DNA of 45,536 nucleotides from an uncultured Clostridia bacterium (GTDB lineage: Bacteria; Bacillota; Clostridia; Christensenellales; CAG-314). Below, piece after piece: positions 17,271 to 24,479 of the stretch. Both the position numbers and the translations under genes were made by a program. The first letter of the stretch is position 1; the number at the start of each line of letters is the position of its first letter. Under the pieces are notes generated by a model. That model worked only from the letters and a program-made list of their open reading frames with translations. It did no database searches and was not told the DNA's origin. The stretch lies in assembly GCA_947630455.1 (NCBI GenBank), contig CANRHP010000009.1, forward strand, positions 1 to 45,536, read 5' to 3'.

Positions 17271-19397
17271 CTATGAATTTCTCCAAGCGTTGGGCATTGT
17301 ACGATTTTGTTTGAACCAATCGGTATCTTTCAATTTCAAATTGTTGTTTGAAAAATACATGGTTATCTGTCCATTTGTGCATGCGTAAACTATATTGCCG
17401 TTGGCTGGCAAACAGCTGCTGCTATTTTTGTACTTTGTGCCGTCTGATGTACAGTAAACTCTGTCGGTGTACTGCGCAACGCGATCGACAAATTCCTGCG
17501 CGGGGAAAATGTGTTTTCCCGAAGAAGTATATTCGGTAGTACCCATACATGTACAAATGCAAACTGTTTCGGGCTGTATCTTTGTAAGTAGAGCGGTGTT
17601 GCCCGCCGTATACGAACCGTGATGACCGCCCTTCCACAGCTTCACTTTAGGTAGATTGGAATTGAGTTGCGCAAGAGATGCCTCACCATCATCTTCAAGA
17701 TCGCCGGTGAAGAGGTAGTTGTTTTCGCCTTGCTTTATCATCAGACACACGGAATAGTTGTTTTCGTTGCTGGTGTTTTGATGATAGTACTTTTGGTCGA
17801 GTATTTCCATGGTAATTCCGTTGGCAAGAGTATATTCTTTTTGGGCACCGTTGGCGTTGTTTACACAATCGGCGGCGGTAAAGACGTTGACCCCTTGTTT
17901 CTTCATTTCATCCAATTTGTTCATAAACAGCTTGCTTATGTTGGAATCTGTTGATTTTCTTGCAAATCTTATAATATTTTCAACCTTGAATCTATCCAAC
18001 ACACCACCGCCATTGTTGCTGCCATTCACAAATGCCTCAATGTGATCCTGGTGTGCATGTGTTGCAACTACATATTCCAAAATTCCATCGCTGCAATACT
18101 GCGAAACATAATTGTAAATTGTGCTTGCGCTATTGTAACGTGAACCAGCGTCAATCAAGATATCTGTTTCTCCTGCCTTGATGTATACACTGTCTCCCGT
18201 GAATTTGTTGCCAAGCATCAGAAAATGCATGGACAAATTTTCGTTCTTGATAACATCGACATTGTATTCGCCTTCAGTGGGTTCACCGGGCTGTGAGACT
18301 TCAACAACCATGATGTTGACTGTTGCAGTGCGCTCGACGCCGTTTTCCGAATAAATGACCTTGCAGGGTTTTTGACCCGCTTGGCTGCTGTCAAACTCCA
18401 GGGTGAAATCGGTGACCCTCTTGCTGTTGCCGTCGCTGTAAAATGCGGTAACGACAAAATCCACCTTGTTGGGCTGTGCGTTGACGATCACATCGCCGCC
18501 ATTATAAGCTGCGGAAATGGATTGCAATTCCACAACGGAAGGCGTTGTCCCCTGCGGCACAACATTGACCGTGAAGGTGCAGGTTTTGGAAATGTCTCCC
18601 TCAACGTATGTAACGGTGACGGTCTTGGCACCTGCTGTTGAGCTGTCAAAGCCGCTTATCGTCCAGCCGTCCACTACTATCCAACTGCTGCCGTCGCCAT
18701 ACGTTGCCGTGACGGTGATTGCACTGATATCGAGCGTACCACCTATAACAATATCGCCGCCATTATAAGCTGCAGAAATAGATCGCAATTCCATAACGGG
18801 AGGGATTGTTCCCTGCGGCACAACATTGACCGTGAAGGTGCAGGTCTTGGAAATATCTCCCTCACTGTATGTGACGGTGACGGTCTTGGCACCTGCTGTT
18901 GAGCTGTCAAAGCCGCTTATCGTCCAGCCGCCCTCTACTATCCTGCTGCTGCCGTCGCTATACGCTGCCGTGACGGTGATCGCACTGTTATCGAGCGTAC
19001 CACCAACAACGACATCGTCTCCGCTGTAGCTTGCCGATACTGAGGACAATATAACATCGGGTTCCGGTTCTTCCACCACATTTACCGTAAAAACGGCAGT
19101 AAGAGTTTTATTACCTTTTGAGTAGGTTACAGTAACGGTTTTCGGCCCCGTAGCAGAGCTGTCAAAGCCGCTTAACGTGTACTCGCCTTCACCGAGACGA
19201 GTGGTTCCCGTCATGTCGGTTATTTCCACAAAAAGCTGCGAACGGTCAAGCTCTCCGCCGACAGGTATATCTCCTCCTCTATACTCCGCTTGCAGTTGAG
19301 CTTCAAACAAATTACACGCAGATAGCGCCAATGTGAAAACCAATACGCAGACAATGATCACCAGATAGATAAATTTTTTATTACAGCCGTGTTTCAT
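17271..19397 (-). CDS. Lipoprotein with four bacterial Ig-like repeats and a C-terminal MBL-fold hydrolase domain
   Basis: A 708-aa secreted protein. The signal sequence ends in a lipobox (LALSAC, Cys28), so it should be lipid-anchored outside the membrane. Residues 35-372 hold four Ig-like repeats of 80-87 residues (Big_3 type), each with a WTISGFDSS-like centre and a KTVTVTY strand; repeats 2 and 3 are nearly identical. Residues 385-708 form an MBL domain with DSVYIKAGETDILIDAG, the canonical THAHQDH metal motif, LFTGDL and KGGHHGS. The repeats likely act as a stalk holding the hydrolase away from the membrane. It lies 13 bases after the patatin gene and 40 bases before the paralogous MBL gene. 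The substrate is unknown. Confidence 0.88.
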   Translation of the reverse strand: MKHGCNKKFIYLVIIVCVLVFTLALSACNLFEAQLQAEYRGGDIPVGGELDRSQLFVEITDMTGTTRLGEGEYTLSGFDSSATGPKTVTVTYSKGNKTLTAVFTVNVVEEPEPDVILSSVSASYSGDDVVVGGTLDNSAITVTAAYSDGSSRIVEGGWTISGFDSSTAGAKTVTVTYSEGDISKTCTFTVNVVPQGTIPPVMELRSISAAYNGGDIVIGGTLDISAITVTATYGDGSSWIVVDGWTISGFDSSTAGAKTVTVTYVEGDISKTCTFTVNVVPQGTTPSVVELQSISAAYNGGDVIVNAQPNKVDFVVTAFYSDGNSKRVTDFTLEFDSSQAGQKPCKVIYSENGVERTATVNIMVVEVSQPGEPTEGEYNVDVIKNENLSMHFLMLGNKFTGDSVYIKAGETDILIDAGSRYNSASTIYNYVSQYCSDGILEYVVATHAHQDHIEAFVNGSNNGGGVLDRFKVENIIRFARKSTDSNISKLFMNKLDEMKKQGVNVFTAADCVNNANGAQKEYTLANGITMEILDQKYYHQNTSNENNYSVCLMIKQGENNYLFTGDLEDDGEASLAQLNSNLPKVKLWKGGHHGSYTAGNTALLTKIQPETVCICTCMGTTEYTSSGKHIFPAQEFVDRVAQYTDRVYCTSDGTKYKNSSSCLPANGNIVYACTNGQITMYFSNNNLKLKDTDWFKQNRTMPNAWRNS
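18534..19049 (-). repeat. Two near-identical 258-bp tandem units encoding Ig-like repeats 2 and 3
   Basis: The units 19049-18792 and 18791-18534 code for 86 residues each and share long identical stretches such as the segment encoding SGFDSSTAGAKTVTVTY and KTCTFTVNVVPQGT. The flanking repeats 1 and 4 are much more diverged, so the central pair looks like a recent duplication or a gene-converted pair. Confidence 0.85.
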
Positions 19398-19410
19398 AGT
19401 TCGTTCTCCA

Positions 19411-20229
19411 TTACTTTAAGCCCAGCAATTTCTTTATTTCGGGCATTTTTTGCTTGGCTGCACGGTAACCTTCCGCAACCATTGCGTCGATATTGTTGAG
19501 ACTTGTACGATTAAATTCCTGAAGCTCGGGTTCGATAATAATGTCGCTGTTTTGCTGTCCTTTGTACATTGTGGATTTTGTAGTTATTGTCCACGTTGCC
19601 ACAAGAATATCCTTTATTTTTTGCGAACGTGCTCCGGAGCCGCGGCTATGGTCGAGATCGACTCCAATAACAATGTCGGCGCCCATAGTCCGACAAACAT
19701 CCGCAGGCATGTTGTTAAGCAAGCCGCCGTCCACAAGCAGCTTTCCTTCTAAAGCTACGGGGTGAAATAAAACGGGCACGGCGCAGCTTGCGGAAACAGC
19801 CTTAGCTACACTGCCGCTGTTGAGCACAACCTCGCTTCCACTGTTGATATCCACCGCAACGGCGGCAAAGGGCAGCGACAATTCGTCGAATGTTTTGTCC
19901 ACAAGCAGCCTGTTTACAATTCTCTCAATGTTGGAGGGATCGGAATTGAGCCACAAACGGCTCACAATTTCTCTACGTGAAACAAGCCTTGCTTCCTCCA
20001 TAATTGCTTCTGTGCCCACACCGGCGCAATACATTGAGCCGATCAAGGATCCGATAGACGTTCCGACAACGCAGTCAAATCCGATACGCTCTTCGTTGAA
20101 GGCTTTGAGAACGCCGATATGAGCAAATCCGCGCGTTCCTCCACCCGAAAGCGCCAATCCCAGTTTGCACTTAAGCTTGACATTTTGCAAATTAGATGAA
20201 GTGTATTTCTTTTTTCTGTTAAACATCAA
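19411..20229 (-). CDS. Patatin-like phospholipase (RssA/NTE type)
   Basis: A 272-aa cytoplasmic or membrane-associated serine hydrolase. It has the oxyanion loop LALSGGGTRGFAHIGVL, the nucleophile elbow GTSIG (Ser58) and the catalytic Asp in DGGLLNNMP (Asp167), so the Ser-Asp dyad is complete. Length and motif spacing match bacterial patatin-like proteins of the RssA group, which hydrolyse acyl esters, probably phospholipids. It is the first gene of the long minus-strand run leading into the aro genes and has a clear promoter about 80 bases upstream. The start could be either of the first two Met codons. Its link to aromatic biosynthesis is not obvious. Confidence 0.9.
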   Translation of the reverse strand: MMFNRKKKYTSSNLQNVKLKCKLGLALSGGGTRGFAHIGVLKAFNEERIGFDCVVGTSIGSLIGSMYCAGVGTEAIMEEARLVSRREIVSRLWLNSDPSNIERIVNRLLVDKTFDELSLPFAAVAVDINSGSEVVLNSGSVAKAVSASCAVPVLFHPVALEGKLLVDGGLLNNMPADVCRTMGADIVIGVDLDHSRGSGARSQKIKDILVATWTITTKSTMYKGQQNSDIIIEPELQEFNRTSLNNIDAMVAEGYRAAKQKMPEIKKLLGLK

Positions 20230-20305
20230 TTACACCTTCCATTTTCTTGATGCTTTTGGCTGATTTGGCAAAGCGTTTGGTTTTCAAGCCGTTTTATTAT
20301 TTTAT

Positions 20306-20334
20306 ATTATACAACATAATGAATACTTGCGCAA
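20306..20334 (-). promoter_or_regulatory. Sigma-A-type promoter of the patatin-MBL-aro operon
   Basis: On the minus strand there is TTGCGC, a 17-bp spacer and a perfect TATAAT. The -35 box sits inside a 12-bp palindrome, ACTTGCGCAAGT (20325-20336), a possible operator. Because spacing between the eight downstream genes is so small, this may be the main promoter for the whole aro run. Confidence 0.55.
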
Positions 20335-20556
20335 GTGCAAATTAGAACAACAATATAGGGCAAAGCTTTCGACAAAGCGACCATTTCCATTGGCTGTTAG
20401 CTTGAATTTGAGCATGTTACGTCTTTCAACTCAGAATACTATAGTAATCAAATATAGGCTTACACACTTTTGCCGAACATAGAATAAGCGATTTGACAAC
20501 CGTCAAACCGCCTGATTCCAATTACATTTGTTTACAACCTTTTCCTGAAGCTTACA
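20335..20556. other. Intergenic gap between rubrerythrin and the patatin operon
   Basis: The gap from 20230 to 20556 is 327 bases. Apart from the promoter above I see one hairpin at 20489-20510 (TTTGAC and GTCAAA arms with a GGTT loop on the minus strand, extendable to 9 pairs with a wobble). It lies about 50 bases beyond the rubrerythrin stop and may serve as its terminator, though the following bases are only modestly T-rich. The rest shows no recognisable gene or motif. Confidence 0.4.
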
Positions 20557-21099
20557 CTATTTTTTAAAATAGCGATTGTACAGACCCAAAAATGCTTTGC
20601 CGTGACGCGCTTCGTCACGTGCCATTTCGTGAACGGTGTCGTGGATAGCATCCAAGCCTAATTCCTTGGCACGCTTTGCAAGCTGCGTTTTGCCCATTGT
20701 GGCGCCGTTTTCCGCTTCAATACGCATTTGTAAATTTTTAGCGGTACTGTCCGTTACAACTTCGCCCAACAGCTCGGCAAATTTAGCTGCGTGTTCTGCC
20801 TCCTCGTAAGCCGCCTTTTCCCAATAGAGACCTATCTCGGGATAACCTTCACGGAAAGCAACGCGGCTCATGGCAAGATACATTCCCACCTCGCTGCATT
20901 CACCGTTGAAATTGGCTCTGAGATCGTCGATAATATCCTGGGGAACACCCTTGGCAACTCCCACAACGTGCTCGGACGCCCAAGTCATTTCCGAAGTCTG
21001 CGCCACAAACTTTTCCTTGGGGGCACGGCATTGGGGGCATCTTTCAGGGGCCTCGTCACCTTCATACACGTAACCGCAAACTGAACAAACAAATTTCAT
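20557..21099 (-). CDS. Reverse rubrerythrin (N-terminal rubredoxin, C-terminal diiron domain)
   Basis: A 180-aa oxidative-stress enzyme. Residues 1-35 form a rubredoxin-type FeS4 site ([10 protein letters not shown] and CPQCRAP). The remainder is a four-helix diiron domain with ExxH-type ligands ([31 protein letters not shown]). In classical rubrerythrin the order is reversed; this N-terminal rubredoxin layout and length match the reverse rubrerythrins of clostridia, which act as NADH-peroxide reductases together with separate electron carriers. It follows a tiny rubredoxin gene by 47 bases and shares its promoter. This strongly suggests an anaerobe that meets peroxide or oxygen. Confidence 0.93.
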   Translation of the reverse strand: MKFVCSVCGYVYEGDEAPERCPQCRAPKEKFVAQTSEMTWASEHVVGVAKGVPQDIIDDLRANFNGECSEVGMYLAMSRVAFREGYPEIGLYWEKAAYEEAEHAAKFAELLGEVVTDSTAKNLQMRIEAENGATMGKTQLAKRAKELGLDAIHDTVHEMARDEARHGKAFLGLYNRYFKK

Positions 21100-21146
21100 A
21101 ATTTCTTCTCCTTGATTTTATTAGTCGCAAAACCCTTGCATGGGGA

Positions 21147-21257
21147 TCATTCTTCCTCGGGGGAAAACTCTTCGGAGCCGACGCCGCAAAGCGGGCAAAC
21201 CTCCGGCGGCGTGTCACCTTCGTGAACATAGCCGCAAACATTGCAAATCCACTTCAT
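21147..21257 (-). CDS. 36-aa rubredoxin-like miniprotein
   Basis: This gene is too short for the ORF track. The translation begins MKWICNVCGYVHEGDTPPEV and contains CNVCG and CPLCG, the two CxxCG knuckles of a rubredoxin FeS4 site, ending in an acidic tail. True rubredoxins have about 52 residues; this one keeps the two metal knuckles but lacks most of the middle, much like the rubredoxin module at the start of the next gene. It has an excellent ribosome site (AAAAGGAGAAGG) and its own promoter, so it is very probably expressed. It likely passes electrons to the adjacent reverse rubrerythrin; that role is inferred from context. Confidence 0.85.
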   Translation of the reverse strand: MKWICNVCGYVHEGDTPPEVCPLCGVGSEEFSPEEE

Positions 21258-21291
21258 ATTCCTTCTCCTTTTAGTTAGATTAGTTACTTAG

Positions 21292-21320
21292 ATAATATCA
21301 TTTTTGTGCCGTTTTGTAAA
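21292..21320 (-). promoter_or_regulatory. Promoter of the rubredoxin-rubrerythrin operon
   Basis: The minus strand has TTTACA, a 17-bp spacer and TATTAT, 35 bases before the rubredoxin ATG. I looked for a PerR box near it and found only an imperfect AT-rich repeat, so regulation by peroxide remains open. Confidence 0.5.
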
Positions 21321-21348
21321 TAATCAAAGAAATAATTTTTAAAAAAAC

Positions 21349-21375
21349 TTGCAAAAAAGCGAATGGCATTATACA
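21349..21375 (+). promoter_or_regulatory. Possible promoter of ttcA
   Basis: TTGCAA and TATACA are spaced by 15 bp, so the -10 is good and the spacing short. The predicted start of transcription (about 21382) would fall on or next to the ATG at 21384, implying a leaderless mRNA. The region is divergent from the rubredoxin promoter. Confidence 0.35.
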
Positions 21376-21383
21376 ATTGTAAT

Positions 21384-22121
21384 ATGGAACTCAACAACTT
21401 GCTTTCGCCTTTTAGACGGGCAATAAACGAATATCGTATGATAGAATCGGGCGACAAGGTGGCTGTCGGCGTAAGCGGCGGCAAAGACAGTCTTGCACTG
21501 CTAACGATGCTTGCCGCATATCAAAAGTACTTTGGCGTACCCTTTGATCTTTTGGCAGTTACTATAGATATGGGATTTGAACAAAGCGACTTTGATCCCG
21601 TTGCCCGATACTGCGAACAGCTCGGGGTAAATTACAGCATTGTTAAAACCGACATAGCCGAAATAATATTCAATGTGCGTAAGGAGAAAAACCCATGCAG
21701 CCTTTGCGCCAAAATGCGTCGCGGGGCACTGAATACCGAAATTTGTAACCGCGGCTTCAATAAATTGGCGCTGGGACACCATCGCGACGACGTTGTGGAT
21801 ACATTCCTATTAAGTTTGTTCTATGAGGGGAGACTGAATACCTTTCAACCGGTCAGCTACATGTCACGAAGCGGCGTCACGCTTATACGCCCGATGATTT
21901 ATATTCCCGAACGCGACCTTGTAGGCTTTGCAAAACAGCTTCCTGTGGTACAAGCTCCCTGTCCCGCAAACCGTCACACGGAACGCGAGCATATGAAACA
22001 GCTGTTGAAGGAGCTTGCCAAAACAAACCCCGGTATCGAAGAAAAATTTGCCAACGCCATAATGCATCCGGAGCGATACAACCTGTGGACTCCTCCGCAG
22101 GGAAATCAACCAAAGGAGTGA
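21384..22121 (+). CDS. ttcA: TtcA-like tRNA 2-thiocytidine synthetase (PP-loop ATPase)
   Basis: A 245-aa cytoplasmic protein of the TtcA/TtuA group, which thiolates tRNA using an iron-sulfur cluster. Visible features are the PP-loop VGVSGGKDS (residues 31-36), the cluster motif NPCSLCAKMRRG (Cys105, Cys108), GHHRDDVVDT, and a third Cys in APCPANRHTER. The length is normal. The ORF track starts at 21363, but that ATG lies within the likely promoter. I prefer the ATG at 21384, where the family sequence begins; neither start has a ribosome site. The DUF697 gene follows after 4 bases, with its ribosome site overlapping the ttcA stop. Confidence 0.87.
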   Translation: MELNNLLSPFRRAINEYRMIESGDKVAVGVSGGKDSLALLTMLAAYQKYFGVPFDLLAVTIDMGFEQSDFDPVARYCEQLGVNYSIVKTDIAEIIFNVRKEKNPCSLCAKMRRGALNTEICNRGFNKLALGHHRDDVVDTFLLSLFYEGRLNTFQPVSYMSRSGVTLIRPMIYIPERDLVGFAKQLPVVQAPCPANRHTEREHMKQLLKELAKTNPGIEEKFANAIMHPERYNLWTPPQGNQPKE

Positions 22122-22125
22122 TTAT

Positions 22126-23208
22126 ATGAGCAAACGCATTGCCAATGAGGTTGATTGCAAACAACCCAAACAATTGACGGATATTGCTGCCGATCAACAA
22201 AGAAAAATTTCGTCCGAACAAAACGGTAAAATGAGCATATATGAATACGAACAAAAATACACACGACGCCAAAATGTAAGAAGCGCACGTCTTTTTTTGT
22301 ACATGGGCGCGGCTCTTGTAGGCGTTGTACTGTTCGTATGCCTGTTTTTCCTGACCATGCGCGTATATGAAATAAACGAATACGCAGGCTACGGCGTCGG
22401 AGCTGCATGTCTTGTACTGTTTATATGCGTATTTATTGTTCCCCTCGTCAAAATTCTCAAAACAGGCGCTTTTGTAACAAACGTGACTGTTATGACAGCT
22501 AAGCAAGCCAAACGTCACAACAAAAAACTTCGCCATGAAATTTCCGAAAAAATTATAGACTTTACAGGCAAGGTGGAGGGCACAGGTTGGTATGACAGTG
22601 AAGTTGTCGGACGCCTTGCCATTGCGCTGAAACTTGGTGATGAGGAAAAGCTCAAGTCAACGCTGACTGAGCTGTATCAAGGCTCCGTGAAGAGAAACGC
22701 CAAGGATATGATTTTCAAATGCAGCCTAAAATGCGCCGCATACTCCGCCATTTCCCAAGCCGCAAAAGTAGATACGGCACTTGTGATCTTTCTCAACCTA
22801 CAGTTGATCAAAGATTTGGTGTTTCTTTACGGATTCCGTCCCTCCGACGCCAGACTGGCACGCATTGTTGCCAGAGTACTGCAAAATGCCTTGATTGCCT
22901 ACGGCATAGGCGGAATGAATATCGGGCACAGCGTTGTTCAGACAATGGGTTCGGCGGTTAAGGGTATTCCTATTCTCGGAAATGCCATTGCTGCCATTGT
23001 GGACAGCTCCGTACAGGGCCTCGCCAACGGTACCCTCACTACGGTTATCGGTTACCAAACAATACGATACCTCAACACCGAGTACCGTCTGCAAAACATA
23101 TTGGACGGAATAGACGTCGGTGAAACGCCGGAGGAATTGGCAGAGGCTTGCAATAACTTGGAAAAAGAACTGAAATCAAAAAAACGCGGCGCAAGGACCG
23201 CTGTTTGA
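22126..23208 (+). CDS. DUF697 (YcjF-like) family membrane protein
   Basis: A 360-aa protein. A polar N-terminal part of about 50 residues is followed by two membrane helices at about 57-78 and 88-109, and then a helical C-terminal domain. The stretch LIKDLVFLYGFRPSDARLAR with the glycine-rich segments after it (GGMNIGHSVVQ, GNAIAAIVDSSVQG) is the hallmark of DUF697, the domain of E. coli YcjF and of some GTPase-associated proteins. No GTPase domain is present here. It is coupled to ttcA (4-base gap, AAAGGAG ribosome site). Function is unknown; a role in envelope or iron-sulfur/tRNA modification homeostasis would be a guess. Confidence 0.72.
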   Translation: MSKRIANEVDCKQPKQLTDIAADQQRKISSEQNGKMSIYEYEQKYTRRQNVRSARLFLYMGAALVGVVLFVCLFFLTMRVYEINEYAGYGVGAACLVLFICVFIVPLVKILKTGAFVTNVTVMTAKQAKRHNKKLRHEISEKIIDFTGKVEGTGWYDSEVVGRLAIALKLGDEEKLKSTLTELYQGSVKRNAKDMIFKCSLKCAAYSAISQAAKVDTALVIFLNLQLIKDLVFLYGFRPSDARLARIVARVLQNALIAYGIGGMNIGHSVVQTMGSAVKGIPILGNAIAAIVDSSVQGLANGTLTTVIGYQTIRYLNTEYRLQNILDGIDVGETPEELAEACNNLEKELKSKKRGARTAV

Positions 23209-23213
23209 CAAAA

Positions 23214-23244
23214 TAAAAGGGCAGGAAAATTCCTACCCTTTGTA
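23214..23244 (-). terminator. Terminator between spoIIID and the DUF697 gene
   Basis: AAAGGGTAGGAA and TTCCTGCCCTTT pair with one G-U on the minus strand, followed by TATTTT. The spoIIID stop codon lies within the 5' arm. On the plus strand the stem has one mismatch but may still help end the ttcA-DUF697 transcript. Confidence 0.7.
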
Positions 23245-23478
23245 TTTGTTGTGGGTGGAAATTCCACCGCGAACATACCTGTCGTTCCAATTGTTTGCAA
23301 GAATAGCAGCTATGATCTTGTAACGCTCTGGATCGACTTGCGGCAAGCGCTCGGCGAGATCCTTGTGCGCAGTGGATTTACTTACGCAAAAGACGTCGGC
23401 TACGGCGCGCACCGTACATTTGTGCGCAATAAGGTAGTCGGCGATTTCCATCACACGCTCTCGTATGTACTCTTTCAT
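23233..23478 (-). CDS. spoIIID: Sporulation transcription factor SpoIIID
   Basis: An 81-aa DNA-binding protein. MKEYIRERVMEIADYLI and the helix-turn-helix TVRAVADVFCVSKSTAHKDL, then RLPQVDPERYKIIAAIL, are hallmarks of SpoIIID, the mother-cell regulator that works with sigma-E and controls the switch to sigma-K in endospore formers. The ORF track extends to 23766, but the true start is the ATG at 23478, preceded by CGGAG. A very good sigma-E-like promoter lies 26 bases upstream. In many Firmicutes spoIIID is near mreB or spoIIQ; here it stands alone between ttcA-DUF697 and an SGNH hydrolase gene. Confidence 0.95.
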   Translation of the reverse strand: MKEYIRERVMEIADYLIAHKCTVRAVADVFCVSKSTAHKDLAERLPQVDPERYKIIAAILANNWNDRYVRGGISTHNKYKG

Positions 23479-23503
23479 ATCTTGCTCCGAAGCTGATTGA
23501 TAT

Positions 23504-23533
23504 ATTTGATGCGCTGTTTCGGCAAAATATGAC
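23504..23533 (-). promoter_or_regulatory. Sigma-E-like promoter of spoIIID
   Basis: The minus strand carries GTCATATT, a 14-bp spacer and CATCAAAT. The -35 element equals the Bacillus sigma-E consensus core (ATATT) and the -10 agrees with CATACAAT at six of eight positions. spoIIID is sigma-E dependent in B. subtilis, so the match has biological sense. Confidence 0.6.
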
Positions 23534-23628
23534 ACAAATTGTCTCAAAAATACCGCAAGATGACAACCCGCATAATCAATAAGGCTCAAAGCATATAAAA
23601 TATTAATTTTGGTTGAGGGAAGAAAGCC

Positions 23629-24282
23629 TTGAAAAACATAATTTGGAAAAATCTTCGCTACGTGGCGCTTGGCGACAGCATAACCTTTGCATTGGACGGA
23701 ACAAGAGATTGCGAGCAAATACTCAAGCCTTACTGCGAGCTTGTTAAGGATGAGCTTGGACTGCAATCGGCAACAAACTACGGAATAAACGGCTCGACAA
23801 TCGCTTCCTACAACAGATTAGGCGACGCTTATATGCCAATGTGCGAACGATACGCCTTGATGGAGGACGCCGATATCGTATCTGTGATGGGAGGAACAAA
23901 CGATTTCGGACGACTGTGCATGCTCGGACATCCCGAGGATACCGATACAAACACCTTTTTCGGCGCTTTGAATATACTCTGCAAGGGACTGAAAGACAAA
24001 TATCCCAACGCATTTATTTTCTTTATGACTCCGCTCAAGCTGCAGCTTTTCGGCGACAGCGCCGCCGAGTCGAAACTCAACGATTTTTGCAATGCTGTCA
24101 AATTGACGTGCGCAAGCTTTGACATACCCGTGTTGGACACCGCAAAGGAGGCGAATTTCGCCATTGAATACGACTCTCCCGGCTACTACGGTGACGGGCT
24201 GCACCCATCTGCGCAATTTCACCGCGAGGTGCTTGCACCGCTGATCGTCCGATTTATCCGCGACCGATATCCAAATCAATGA
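23629..24282 (+). CDS. SGNH/GDSL-family hydrolase
   Basis: A 217-aa protein of the SGNH esterase fold. It has block I YVALGDSITFALDG with the catalytic Ser, the block II Gly in NYGINGSTIASY, block III GGTNDFGRL with the Asn, and block V YGDGLHPSAQFH with the Asp-x-x-His pair. There is no signal peptide, so it is probably cytoplasmic. It starts with TTG after GAGGGAAGAAAG, the only start fitting the fold. Likely an acyl esterase or acyl-carbohydrate deacylase; the substrate cannot be told. It is a single gene with a long terminator, divergent from spoIIID, and its promoter is not clear to me. Confidence 0.88.
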   Translation: MKNIIWKNLRYVALGDSITFALDGTRDCEQILKPYCELVKDELGLQSATNYGINGSTIASYNRLGDAYMPMCERYALMEDADIVSVMGGTNDFGRLCMLGHPEDTDTNTFFGALNILCKGLKDKYPNAFIFFMTPLKLQLFGDSAAESKLNDFCNAVKLTCASFDIPVLDTAKEANFAIEYDSPGYYGDGLHPSAQFHREVLAPLIVRFIRDRYPNQ

Positions 24283-24294
24283 TAAAAAAATTAC

Positions 24295-24366
24295 CGCTCT
24301 CAGATGATGTGAATTAAATTCCAAAGCCTTTCAAAAAACGGCACATCAATAGAGAGCGTTTTTTTA
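24295..24366 (+). terminator. Two-stem terminator of the SGNH hydrolase gene
   Basis: Outer arms CGCTCTC and GAGAGCG, a 3x3 internal loop and inner arms TGATGTG and CACATCA enclose a 30-base AT-rich loop, followed by seven T. The large loop is unusual for a simple terminator, but the U tract is clear. Confidence 0.75.
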
Positions 24367-24401
24367 AGAAATTTTGTTTTACGTCAAATGCAAATAATTA
24401 A

Positions 24402-24467
24402 AAAACAGGCAGCCTTATCGCCCGAGTACACAGTTGCTGAACACACATTCGGGAAATACCGACTGCC
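24402..24467 (-). terminator. Branched terminator of the DUF2804/Bax-inhibitor operon
   Basis: On the minus strand GGCAG pairs with CTGCC and an inner CCCGA pairs with TCGGG, followed by TGTTTTTTAATT. It lies just past the DUF2804 stop. The structure is weaker than the others, and the assignment rests on the T tract and position. Confidence 0.5.
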
Positions 24468-24479
24468 GTATATGTAAAA

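Noticed and set aside
17271-19397. ComEC competence protein
   Set aside because: The MBL part resembles the ComEC C-terminal domain, but the membrane channel and OB domain are absent.
21258-21320. PerR box for the rubrerythrin operon
   Set aside because: Only an imperfect AT-rich repeat is present; it does not match TTATAATNATTATAA well enough.
24295-24366. Small RNA or riboswitch
   Set aside because: The two-stem structure with seven T immediately after the SGNH gene is explained by a terminator.
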